Assembly: GCA_036023115.1 (NCBI GenBank) | Contig: JAYKKT010000061.1 | Location: 18,575,501 to 18,639,500 of the forward strand | Source of the DNA: Brasenia schreberi | Lineage: Eukaryota; Streptophyta; Magnoliopsida; Nymphaeales; Cabombaceae | DNA: 64,000 nt | Direction: 5' to 3' | Shown: piece by piece, positions 10,033-19,621 of the stretch | How positions within the stretch are numbered: the first letter of the stretch is position 1 | How the letters are laid out: each line of letters starts with the position of its first letter | The notes under the pieces: model-generated | Database searches by the model: none | Told to the model about the DNA's origin: nothing | What the model saw: the letters and a program-made list of their open reading frames with translations, nothing else | Translations under genes and position numbers: made by a program

Positions 10033-11062
10033 TGTAAACACCCCGAAATCCCACAAACTTCTCAAACAAACCTGGTTTTGTAAAAGCAGCCCTAAAGAGC
10101 TATTTTGAGTTTGGAAACCCAAGAGCCTTCCAGGCAACCTTGTACATATGTTTAAACTATATATGTTTCAAATATGTATAATATGGTTTTAAAACCTCTT
10201 AAATACACTTTGAAACCCCACGAAACAGCTTGGCCTGATCAAAGCAAGACCAGAAGAGCTAAAGAGAGCCTGGAACTGAAGCACAAGTCAAGCCCGGCAC
10301 AGCAACTCTCGTGTTGAATCCACCCCCAGGATCTCGAACATCCAAGTCCCTGTTATCATCAAAAATCCTTTTAAATCATCTCCGGAAGGTGAAAATAGAA
10401 GCGGACGACCATGTTGGCGAAGACCCAACGCAGACGGAGTATTGATGCTATTAGACCCCGCACAAACCGTTCGTTTCAAACATACCCTGAAGGAGTCAGA
10501 ATTCAGTTTGAATTGGATCTGGACCATATATATCCAGATCCCAATCCAAACCTATGTGTGGATTTGGATTTGGATTTGGATTCAAAAATCCAATCCAATA
10601 TCCACATCCATGGCCCACATCACCTTCTCATAAATGGAGGTGGGGCCCACTTGAAATTCACGTGGGATTATGGGCATGAGAGAGAATGGGGAGGATAAGC
10701 ATGAGGGAAATTATATTAAGCTTGACTTGTGTGTCAAGTTTGGGGTTAATCATGTGGGTTAGCCTAATTAGTATGGGTTTAAGCTTGTATTAGCCAAAAA
10801 CCTAACCTAGGGTTGCACCAACATGATGCAATGAAGTCTATGGGTTATGCAAAGGGAGCTTCCTAACCTAATCCTAAGCCAAAACCCCTAATCCTAGCCT
10901 TTTACCCTAATCTCGGCTTTATCCTAGCCTAATCACCTAACCCACTTCCCTAATCCCGGCCTAATCCCAACCTAATCACCTAACCCACCTCCCTAATCCT
11001 TCCCTAAACCTAGCCTAATTCTCTTAATCCTAACCTAATCCAAGCCTAATCACCTAACCCAC
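10033..11062 (+). mobile_element. Element D 5' LTR, first part
   Basis: It starts TGTAAACACCCCGAAATCCC. It contains GTTGGCGAAGACCCAACGCA (10412 on), the palindrome GGATCTGGA...TCCAGATCC (10515-10541), GGATTTGGAT repeats and, from about 10860, degenerate CCTAATC/CCTAACC repeats. X cuts it at cacctaacccac. It resumes at 37198 after a loss of about 50 bases relative to the 3' LTR. No gene. Confidence 0.85.
10515..10541. promoter_or_regulatory. Conserved 27-bp LTR palindrome
   Basis: GGATCTGGA and TCCAGATCC, 9-bp arms around an AT-rich centre. It is found upstream of the promoter in LTRs B (16618-16644), F (about 39855), H (61346-61372) and D 3' LTR (about 49940, one change), and in altered form in G, E and J. 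It is followed in sense by tandem GGATTTGGATTTGGATTTGG. It may be a U3 control element; this is inference. Confidence 0.5.
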
Positions 11063-12350
11063 TGTAGATGTGAATTTATTTCAAATCGTTTGGGATTCGA
11101 AATCAAACCCTCGAACTACGTCGGGTTGCGTGAGCGTGCCAGTTAGTTTGCTAAAACTAACAAATTATGTTTTTCTGACTTCTTAGAACGATTGTTGGAC
11201 AAGTGAGATCTTTTCGACTTAGGCTTTCTTGAACCGATGCTCAAGGGTCAGCCTAGACGCTTGAAATTTGTTTGAATCCATTAAATCGAAAAAGGAAAAA
11301 CCAGATTTTCTAAAGTTTCAGATATGTGCCTAAGTTCTTGATTTCTGAAAAATTTCAGATTCTGAGATTTGCAAAACTTGTTCAGTTTCAGAGGCCTGTT
11401 CTCTGAATTTTTAAAAGTATTTTTGATTCTCCAAAAATTATAAAAATTTTACAGAATAGAGAAACACGTGTAGAATCAGAATATATTTTTATTTTATAAT
11501 TTTGTTCTTTATTTTATGAGAATTAAATACAGAATCAGAAACTGTTATAAAATTCGGAACAACCCTGTTTCTATGAATCAGTGGCTCAGAAAAATAGCAA
11601 TATCTCAGCACTCAGACATCCAATTTTGATAAAATTTGTTGTGTTAGAAATCTACGGATGTTATATTTCCAGATAATCAAATTTCATCAAATTCCACTTA
11701 GTGGTTGCAGAGATATGATCAAAAGAACAGAAGTCTGTTTCTGAACATTCTGTTTTTGTAAAACGCAATCTTAAATTTCACGGATTTGATTAACTAAGCA
11801 AATGATTATAAAAGTTCCTCAAACGTTTACCTAATCAGTTCTGATATGTTTATATTCTTAATGCAAAATTTTGGATCAATTGGATTAGCCGTTTGTCCAT
11901 AATAATTTCGTGATCAGACATGTGTGCACAGATAGTTTTAGAAACCAAGTTTGCAGAAAATTTCAGAAGGTTCCTAACGTGATTCTAGAACGAAGTTCAA
12001 CCTGTATCAGTCCTAATAAATCATGGAAATCATACAAACATGGATTTTTATTTCGTTCATGAAGGAATTATGCATGTTTGTATTGATATAGATCAAGAAC
12101 TATGGGCTCGTAGCCTCGATTCATATACAATTCTACAGAATCTGTGGTTTTTCAGATTCGCATGAATTAAAACTAGTTTATGTAAGAATTCCAACCTGTA
12201 TGATCGAGATGGAACGTGGAAGAACTTTGTCGGGAGATCATCGGACGTCAGAACCAAGCTGGCCTCCCTTCTTGTTCTTCTTCTCCTCCTTTCTCTCTCT
12301 CTTTCTCTGTATTTTCGGACTGAATATTGCTGTGAGCTGGTCCCCCCAGA

Positions 12351-12550
12351 TTGATGCTTTGTGGTGACTGGAGGATCGATTTTCAAACTGATTCTTGGCT
12401 TGGGCTGGTTGATCCTCATATTGATGCTTTGTGGTGACTGGAGGGTGGATTTTGGGACTGATTCTTGGCTTGGGCTGGTTCCCTCGGATTGATGCTTTGT
12501 GGTGACTGGAGGATGAATTTTTGGACTGATTCTTGGCTTGGGCTGGTTCC
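12351..12550 (-). repeat. Triple 68-70-bp repeat in LTR X
   Basis: TTGATGCTTTGTGGTGACTG starts at 12351, 12421 and 12489, each followed by GATTCTTGGCTTGGGCTGGT. The right LTR has the same three units at 36461, 36531 and 36599, so the array predates the X insertion. It lies just downstream of the TATA box in sense. Confidence 0.85.
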
Positions 12551-12570
12551 TTCACAGCCTCATTGAGGCT

Positions 12571-12580
12571 CCTTTTATAG
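12571..12580 (-). promoter_or_regulatory. TATA box of LTR X
   Basis: CTATAAAAGG on the minus strand within GGCCTATAAAAGGAGCC. The right LTR has the same box at 36681-36690, and solo LTR K has CTATAAAAAGG near 29596-29606. Confidence 0.6.
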
Positions 12581-13645
12581 GCCAAAGGGTGCCCCTTTGG
12601 TATGGAATTGGACAAGGCAAGTTGCCTTGTTGAACAAACTCGTTTTTGGCAGGTGATTGTTGTAAAAAACAAATTTTGGAAAGTTGCTGCTGGTTCTGTG
12701 AATTTGGAAAGGAGCTGCTCATTGGCAAGGTAAGTATCTGTTGTGTAACGTGGGTTTTTGACAGCCACTGTGGCATGGCGTTCCTGGCAGGATTGGGATG
12801 GGAACGTGATTGGCAAGTGCAGCTGTTGGGAGCTGTAATTGGTAAGTTTGTTGTCTTGATGGATCGGCAAAAGTTGCTGAAGAGGGTGTTGCTGCAAACT
12901 TTCAAGAACGGATGAAGTATCGCCTAGCCATGATTGTAGTCGTTATGGTGGTTCGAAACAGAGGAACAAGAACTGTTTGGAAATTGCACAAGCTGGGGGA
13001 CTATGCCGCCATCATTGGCTGCATTAGAGATTGTTACAATTCTTTCTCTTTCGATCCCATGCGTGCCTTTCTTGAGGAAACGTTCAATTCTGTGAGGAAC
13101 CTGGCTTTCCCCTGGAACTGACATCACGTTGATGATGACCTCTATTCAAGGAAGTGATAGGAGGATGATAAAACCGGTCATCAAAAGGGTAACTTCTTCT
13201 TAGTTTTGGCTTTTGATGTAATGTATCTTCAACTTTTGTCTAATTTTCGATGTTTGGTAATCTCATTTGGGAAAAGACTAGGAAACCAGGGACTTCGCTC
13301 ATCTGTCAAAGCTCGAAACATGTGAAATTTGCTGGTTTCCACCACTTGAGACTTAGTTTAAAATCCTCCTACTGTCGTCAGCAGTAAGGTCACCAAATGC
13401 TACAAGATGCTCCTTCAGCCATGAAGCCTGAACTACAAAAGGTGGAACGTAATTGGTTGTGAAGCACAATTAGCTTTCAGCAACAGGATCATGATCAAGA
13501 GAAATCTGCTAACGTCAAGATTGTAGGTGCTGATGGCATGCAGAAGTTCGACTTCTTTCATTTCTCACGTTCTTAGCATCTGAACAACAAACAAGACCAA
13601 CCCATGGAGATAGTGAAGGAAACTTAGAGGATGTGCAGGCTTGGG

Positions 13646-13650
13646 AACAT
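13646..13650. repeat. Target site duplication of B, left
   Basis: aacat, repeated at 30614-30618 after the other end of B. The two flanks join to give the uninterrupted X LTR. Confidence 0.9.
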
Positions 13651-14279
13651 TGTAGACGCGCGAAAATCCCCGCTTCTCACCTTTTCAGGGCTCGGAGCGG
13701 ATCCTCTCGTGTGTCTAAGGCCTATTTATGCAAACAGGGCGTGCCAGCTAGCTTACCTAAGCTAGCGAAGATATATTTAACACTGACTTCTAATCGTGGC
13801 GACTGTGAGCAAGTGAGCTCTTGTCGTCGCAGACCTTCTTGCACCGATGCGCAAGGGTCAGTCTGTACGCTTTGCAAAAATCGAGTTTTGGGAGAGAAAG
13901 TCTACGAAGCAGTTCGAGGTGTCTAATTCGGGTCTTTTAGATGCGGTTGCATATTTTAGATCACGTGGATTTGCACGTGCCTAAGTCTTTCCTTTTATCC
14001 CTTTTTGGGCCACCTAGTTTGTGTGTTATGAACACTCCACTACATGGGCGAATTCAAGTGGGGCTTGCTTTGATGCAATATGCGTCCTACCTCGTGGTAT
14101 GGCGTAGATGCAATGCAAACTCATGCTACTCCAAAGGGAAAACCCGAATGTAAAGACAATACTGAAGGGAAATAACCGAAGGGAAATAACCGAAGGGAAA
14201 TGACTTGAAATATAAATGCCGAAGGGAGATATGTATATAGAGTATGTATATGAGCCCTTATTCGGGTCTTGCAAATAAG

Positions 14280-14770
14280 AGCGAAGGCTCAACGTGGGTG
14301 CGTGCTTGAATTGAAAGACTTACACACACGACATGAAATTAAACCCAAATATAAATTGCAGTATGGCCTTAACTAAGGTCTTGGGAATAAGAGCGAAAGC
14401 TCAATGTGTGTGAGTGCTTGAATTGAAGTACTACGCACACGACATGAAATTAAACCCAAATATAACTGCAATAGGCCTTGACTAAGGTCTTGGGAGTAAG
14501 AGCGAAAGCTCAATGTGTGTGAGAGTGCTTGAATTGAAAGACTTACACACACGACATGAAATGAAACCCAAATAGTATAGGTCGGCCCTTACTTGGGTCT
14601 TTCAAATAAGAGCGAAGGCTCAATGTGTGTGAGAGTGCTTGAATTGAAAGACTTACACACACGACATGAAATGAAACCCAAATAGTATAGGTTGGCCCTT
14701 ACTTGGGTCTTTCAAATAAGAGCGAAGGCTCAATGTGTGTGAGAGTGCTTGAATTGAAAGACAACACACC
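14280..14770 (-). repeat. ~110-bp tandem units in B left LTR
   Basis: CAATGTGTGTGAGAGTGCTT recurs at 14511, 14621 and 14731 (period 110), with two more diverged units before. Each unit carries GAGCGAAAGCTC or GAGCGAAGGCTC and a CCTTA-type short inverted repeat. The right LTR (25740-26100) has one unit fewer. Confidence 0.85.
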
Positions 14771-15866
14771 CAACTTAAGCAAAACCCTACAAAAATGAAA
14801 GTATATGTATATACTTATGTATTAGGGGCTGATTAGGCCCATGTGTGTTCAAAATCGTGCACAACTAAGAGAGTGCACGTGTGTGGGTGTGCCAAGCCAC
14901 GTTATTACAAGCGGGGGGAGATTATGCTCCGTTATTACAACCCTGTATCGAATTGAATCTCAAGCAAGTATACAATTAAAGACCGAGTTAGGCACTTACT
15001 AGTAGCTGGTCCGTAGAGGCCTTGCTTGAGCGTGGGCTTGGCCTTTGCCTTGGGCTGCAAAAGGGAGCTCCGCGAGGTTGAGCGACAAGAGGTGCTGGCC
15101 GGCTGCAAATGGGGTGCGGGAGAGGCGCCTTGAAGGTGGTCGGGTGCTAGGGATGGGGTGCCGGATGCTAAGGATGGGGTGTCGGATGCCAAGGATGGGG
15201 TGCCTAGGGAATGTGGCACTAAGGGAGGCTAAGGGAGTACCTAGGGGACGGATATGGCTGGCGGGTGGCTGACCAAAGGGGCAGGTGGTAGTCGGTTGGA
15301 GTGGCCGACTAAGGGGACTTGGTGGTGGCGGGCTGCTAGAGTGAATATGGGTGGAGTATGGGAAGGAAGCTAGCTAGGTGATGGGGCTAGGTGGTAGTGG
15401 GTGTAGTGGGTGTAAGGGAGTGATATGGGCAGGTCTTAGGGAGTCGGATAGGGTGGCCGGGTGTAGCTAGGGTGGTTAGGTAGTGGCGGGTAGTTAGGTC
15501 GGTTGAGGCTTGGCCGAATGGGAGTGGTGGCGGTAGGTGGCTGGTGTTAGGGTAAGGTGGTGGTAGGGTGGATGGTTAAGAGTGGAGGGGAAGTGGAGAA
15601 GAGGTGAAGTAGGGTATGGGGTACTAACCAAGTGATGGGAGGCGGTGGGTGGCTGAGGAGAAGACGGGTGTGATGGTGGATGGGGCAGGTTCGACCAGAT
15701 GAAGAGGGTGGCGACGGATGGTTGGTCAGCTGGGGCGTGGTGGAGCAGGTGGAGCGAGGTGGTGGCTGGTGGTGGTGCAGGTGGAAGGTCCGGTTGGAAG
15801 TGGTGCAGGCGGCTGGGTTCGGCTGGGCTGGGAAGTGGGGTCCAAGGCTTGAAAACCCGCCCACTA

Positions 15867-15886
15867 GGGGGGGGGGGGTTTATAGC
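15867..15886 (-). promoter_or_regulatory. TATA-like box and C tract of LTR B
   Basis: In sense this reads CTATAAACC followed by a long C run and CTAGTGGGCGGG. The same arrangement is at 27207-27226 (B right LTR), 37364-37380 (D), 40572-40590 (F) and 62082-62105 (H). It is the likely core promoter of this LTR group. Confidence 0.55.
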
Positions 15887-17131
15887 CTTTGTGAAGGGCG
15901 GTGGGGGCGGTTTTGGGGTAGTGGTTAGGTGGTCTAGGGAGGGTGGTAAGGTGATATGGTGGGCTGGTATTAGGGTAGGGCCAGATATTTTGTTTTAATG
16001 GTTTTGGGGGATATGGTGTGCTAGGTTTAGATGGGGTGGTTTAGTGGTTTAGGGTTTAGTTAGGTGGGTTGGTTCTAGGGTGAGGTTTAGTGAGCTAGGT
16101 TAGGTGATTAGGCTAGGATTAGGCTAGGTTTAGGGAAATTAACCTAAGTTTAGGGAAGGATTAGGGAAGTGGGTTAGGTGATTAGGTTGGGATTAGGCCG
16201 GGATTAGGGAAGTGGGTTAGGTGATTAGGCTCAGATTAGGGGTGGATTAGGGTGGAAGGCTAGGATTAAGTGTTTTGGGTTAGGTTTAGGTGAAGGAGCT
16301 CCCTTTGCATGACCCATAGACCTTAACCACATCATGTTGGTGCAGCCCTAGGTTAGGTTTTGGCTAATTACAATCTTAAACCCACTCAATTAGGCTAACC
16401 CACATGATTAACCCCAAACTTGACACACAAGTCAAGCTTAATTACAACCACACTTGATCTTATCCATCCCCACTCTCTCTCATGCCCATAATCCCACGTG
16501 AATTTCAAGTGGGCCCCACCTCCATTTATGAGAAGGTGATGTGGGCCATGGATATGGATATTGGATTGGATTTTTGAATCCAAATCCAAATCCAAGTCCA
16601 TACATGGGTTTGGATTGGGATCTGGATATATATGGTCCAGATCCAATCCAAACTAAACTCTGACTCCTTCGAGCTGTATTCGAAATGAACGGTTTGTGCG
16701 GGGCCTGACAGCATCAGTGCTCCGTTTGCGTTGGGTCTTCACCAACATGATCGTCCGCCTCTATTTTCGCCTTCCGGAGATGACTTCAAAGGATGTTTTG
16801 ATGATAACAGGGTCTTGGATGTTCGAGATCCTGGGGGTGTGAATTTGATACAAGAGTTGTTGTGCCGGGCTCGACATGTGCTCCGATTCCGGGCTCTTCT
16901 TAGCTCTCCTGGTCCTGTCTTGATCGGGCCAAGCCGCTTCGGGGTTTCAAAACATGTTTTTAAAAAGGTTTTTAAAAGCCATATTGTATGTTTTTGAAAT
17001 ACAAAGTTTAAAACATATGTACAGGGTTGTTTGGAAGGCTCCTGGATTTCCAGACTCAAAATAGCCCTTTGGGGCTGCTTTTGCAAAACCAGATGAAATT
17101 GAGAAATTCGTGGGATTTCGGGGTGTTTACA

Positions 17132-17148
17132 GATGCCCCTCTTTGGCC
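17132..17148 (-). promoter_or_regulatory. Polypurine tract of element B
   Basis: GGCCAAAGAGGGGCATC on the minus strand, abutting TGTAAACACC of the 3' LTR. Confidence 0.9.
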
Positions 17149-18290
17149 TTGTCCAAATCGATTTGGATAAGGGCAAAGATGACAAACACCCCTTTCAATG
17201 TCTCCCTAGATCAAGCCATGAAGAATATGGGATCGTCCCAATTTTTAGCAAAATCTCAATTTACAAACTCTGGTAGGAGGAGATATCACGCCAAAGGGAT
17301 TTACATGGAATCTGGACCTAAATGGGATCATGTTCATGCAAGTACCATGCGTGGAATGCAGATGACATGGGTGTGGTGCCAAGAGTGGCGACCTCCTAGA
17401 GACCAGATGTGGTCGAACTCTAGAGACTTGCAAGGCCTACTGCTCCAAGTAAGCAAATCCTATGCTGTTTGATGTTCGGTTTTCAAAAGTTATTTACAAA
17501 AAGGGACAACTGTCTTGAGCCTCGATCCTAAGGATCTCGAGCTCTTCGTGCTTGCCCTTGTTTGAGTCTTAACATTCGCTTATCTAGCGGAGGTTTTATA
17601 AGAAAACAGGCTATATTTCAAATTCCTACGTCTTACTTGAAACGTCGAATTCTCAAACAAGATGAAATTCAAGTAAGTAAATCCTATTTTTACTTTAGGA
17701 TTCCTCAAAATGAACCATGCTTTAGCTTGGGATAAGCCAGGTATGGGAAAGAGATACCACGGTCCCTTCTGAAGCGAACCGTGGTTTAAGGCATAGAATG
17801 CGGAAAAACTGCTCTTTTTGAGCTTTTTGGCCTCTTTTCCCTTTTTTTCATAGAGGGTCTCCCTTTGGGAGTATTTTTTCTTTAATCCCTCTTTTTCATA
17901 AGAGAATCGATTTTTCTTTTTGAAGTCTGGTTTCTTTCTTTTGGAAAGAGACTTTGAATGGGAAATTCCCTTTTGTTTTGGGCCTTTGTTTTTCTTTTGG
18001 AAGGAGAAGAGAAGAGGGGAGGACTTATCCCAAGCCTACACTCGATCCATTCCAGATCAGCCTATTTAGAAATAGCACGTACCACTTGCAAGTATCTTGC
18101 TATGTTGAACTAGGCCTTTCTTTGTAAGAAGAAGGATTTTTGAAATGTAACCACGATTTTGAAAACTCCACTCTTTCACAAGTGCGAATTCTCTCACTTA
18201 GGTTCACACGAGTTTGCCTTTGCACCCTATTCACATGTCTCAAGGCAGCTATCCCTAAAAATTTTCGAAAAATGGAATTTAATCCAGATC
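17149..18290 (-). mobile_element. Element B 3' untranslated region
   Basis: About 1.1 kb between the integrase stop and the PPT. Related text is found at 48292-49442 (D). The frame at 17110-17472 is a shadow on the wrong strand. Pyrimidine-rich stretch at 17830-18010. No gene seen. Confidence 0.8.
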
Positions 18291-19621
18291 CTACACATGA
18301 TACTTCTTTAAGTATTGAATATTTATAGGATCTGCTAAATTCCTACCTTCTACATCGATCAACAAATACGAATTGTTCGTAGTGGTTGCTCGTACAACAT
18401 AGGGTCCATCCCAGTTGGGGCGCCACTTGCCTAGGGGGTGTGGGCCACGATGATGGATAGTTTTTAAAACCAGATCCCCCACTTCAAAGTGGCGAGGTCT
18501 CATGTGTTTGCTATAATGTCGGGCTATCCTTTGCCGGTATGCACGAGCATGATCCATGGCAAGGAGTCGCCTCTCATCTAGCAAATCTAGTTCGGCCATC
18601 CTAGCATGCTGAAGCATCTCTAGAGGGAGGTCGAGTGCTATGGATGTATGGAATGAATGCAGTTGAGTATGAATGGGAAGAATGGCGTTTGTGCCATAGA
18701 CCAATTCGAATGGTGTGGCATTCGTGGTAGTCCAGATGGAAGTCCTATAAGCCCATAAGGCTTCATCCAGCTTCTCATGCCACGTCCTACCCTTCTCTAA
18801 GGTTTTCTCAATAATACTAATGAGAGTCTTGTTTGTGGCTTCGGCTTGGCCATTGCCTTGAGGGTAGTAGGGCGAGGAGAAGTGGTGAGTTATGTCATAC
18901 GTGTTGCACAACTTAACGATCCGCTCGTTCTTGAATGGGGTACCATTATCAGACACAAGGTCTCGTGGAACCCCAAATCGAGCCAAGATATTCCTCCTGA
19001 TGAAAGCCACCACATGTTGCCCCATTACATTGGTTAGGGAAATGGCTTCCACCCACTTGGAGAAATACTCCGTGGCTGCTAAAATAAATCGATGCCCATT
19101 CGAGGCCTTTGGAAATATTAGACCTACGATGTCAAACGCCCACCTGGTAAATGGCCAGGGGCTGACCACGGAATGCAATGCAGATGATGGGATATGAATG
19201 GCGTGCCCATGCACTTGACATGGATGACACTTCCTAACATGATCGTGACAATCCTTTTTCAGGGTGGACCAAAAATAGCCCCCTCTAAGTATTTTCATTG
19301 CCATCATGTTGGCATTAACATGACCCCCACATTCTCCATCGTGGAACTCATGCATCACTATCCTAGCCTCCTCTAGGTCGATACACCTAAGCAGAATGCC
19401 GGTAAAACTTTTTTTTTGTATAAGACCCCACCCAAAATGGTGTATCGGGTCGAAATCTTACGAATGAATGCCTTATCTTTGGATGTGGCATCCTCGGTGA
19501 ATCTCCCATTTTCTAAAAATTGTTTTATGTCATAAAACCAGGGTTTTTCAATAGACTCTGGGTTTTTTTGGCAAATATCCAAGTCGTGTGTGGATGGGTG
19601 GGGCGCATGCCATATTTCCAA
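18291..19621 (-). pseudogene. pol: Element B integrase
   Basis: The open part, 355 codons from 19358 to 18291, has an HHCC zinc finger (HEFHDGECGGH ... CHPCQ), then the DDE core: Asp in FDIVGLIF, Asp in VSDNGTPF and Glu in GNGQAEATNKT, then a GPY-type C-terminus (WDGPYVV) ending YLKKYHV. The stretch 19621-19373 (STHDLDICQ ... YTILGGVLYKKK) is the link from aRH. It is in another frame because of an extra A in an A run near 19412. Integrase would insert the cDNA. The core is intact but cannot be made from the present polyprotein. Confidence 0.93.

Larger units (their letters stand above)
11063..13650 (-). mobile_element. Element X left LTR, first part
   Basis: It starts TGTAGATGTGAATTTATTTC. 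The terminal hairpin is GTTAGTTTGCTAAAACTAAC (11142-11161). A three-unit repeat lies at 12351-12545 and a TATA box at 12571-12580. Small frames here (for example 12238-12897 minus, 12646-13121 plus) match the other X LTR and are not genes. It is cut by B after ttgggaacat. Confidence 0.85.
13651..17131 (-). mobile_element. Element B left LTR (3' LTR in sense)
   Basis: 3481 bp, TGTAGACGCG to GTGTTTACA. It holds the terminal hairpin GCTAGCTTACCTAAGCTAGC (13747-13766), the second hairpin CTTGC/GCAAG (13838-13855), about five 110-bp tandem units (14280-14770), a TATA-like CTATAAAC next to a run of G on the plus strand (15867-15886), and the 27-bp palindrome (16618-16644). GC-rich frames at 15045-15998 on both strands recur in the other LTR and show no domain, so I call no gene. 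Confidence 0.92.

Noticed and set aside
10861..11060. Possible interstitial telomere repeat (CCTAA-rich)
   Set aside because: The units are degenerate (CCTAATC, CCTAACC) and are part of LTRs D, F, H and B; they are not tandem CCCTAAA.
12238..13121. Several ORFs of 60-219 codons on both strands
   Set aside because: They fall in the X LTR, overlap each other, and their partners in the right LTR (36685-37014) are different or broken.
14280..14770. CRISPR-like array of spaced repeats
   Set aside because: Repeats and intervening DNA are both conserved from unit to unit, the DNA is a plant LTR and no cas genes exist. It is a plain tandem repeat.
15045..15998. Gly/Trp/Arg-rich ORFs in the B LTRs
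   Set aside because: G-rich LTR DNA with no stops in some frames. The same DNA in the other LTR (26385-27338) shows no frame-preserving pattern.
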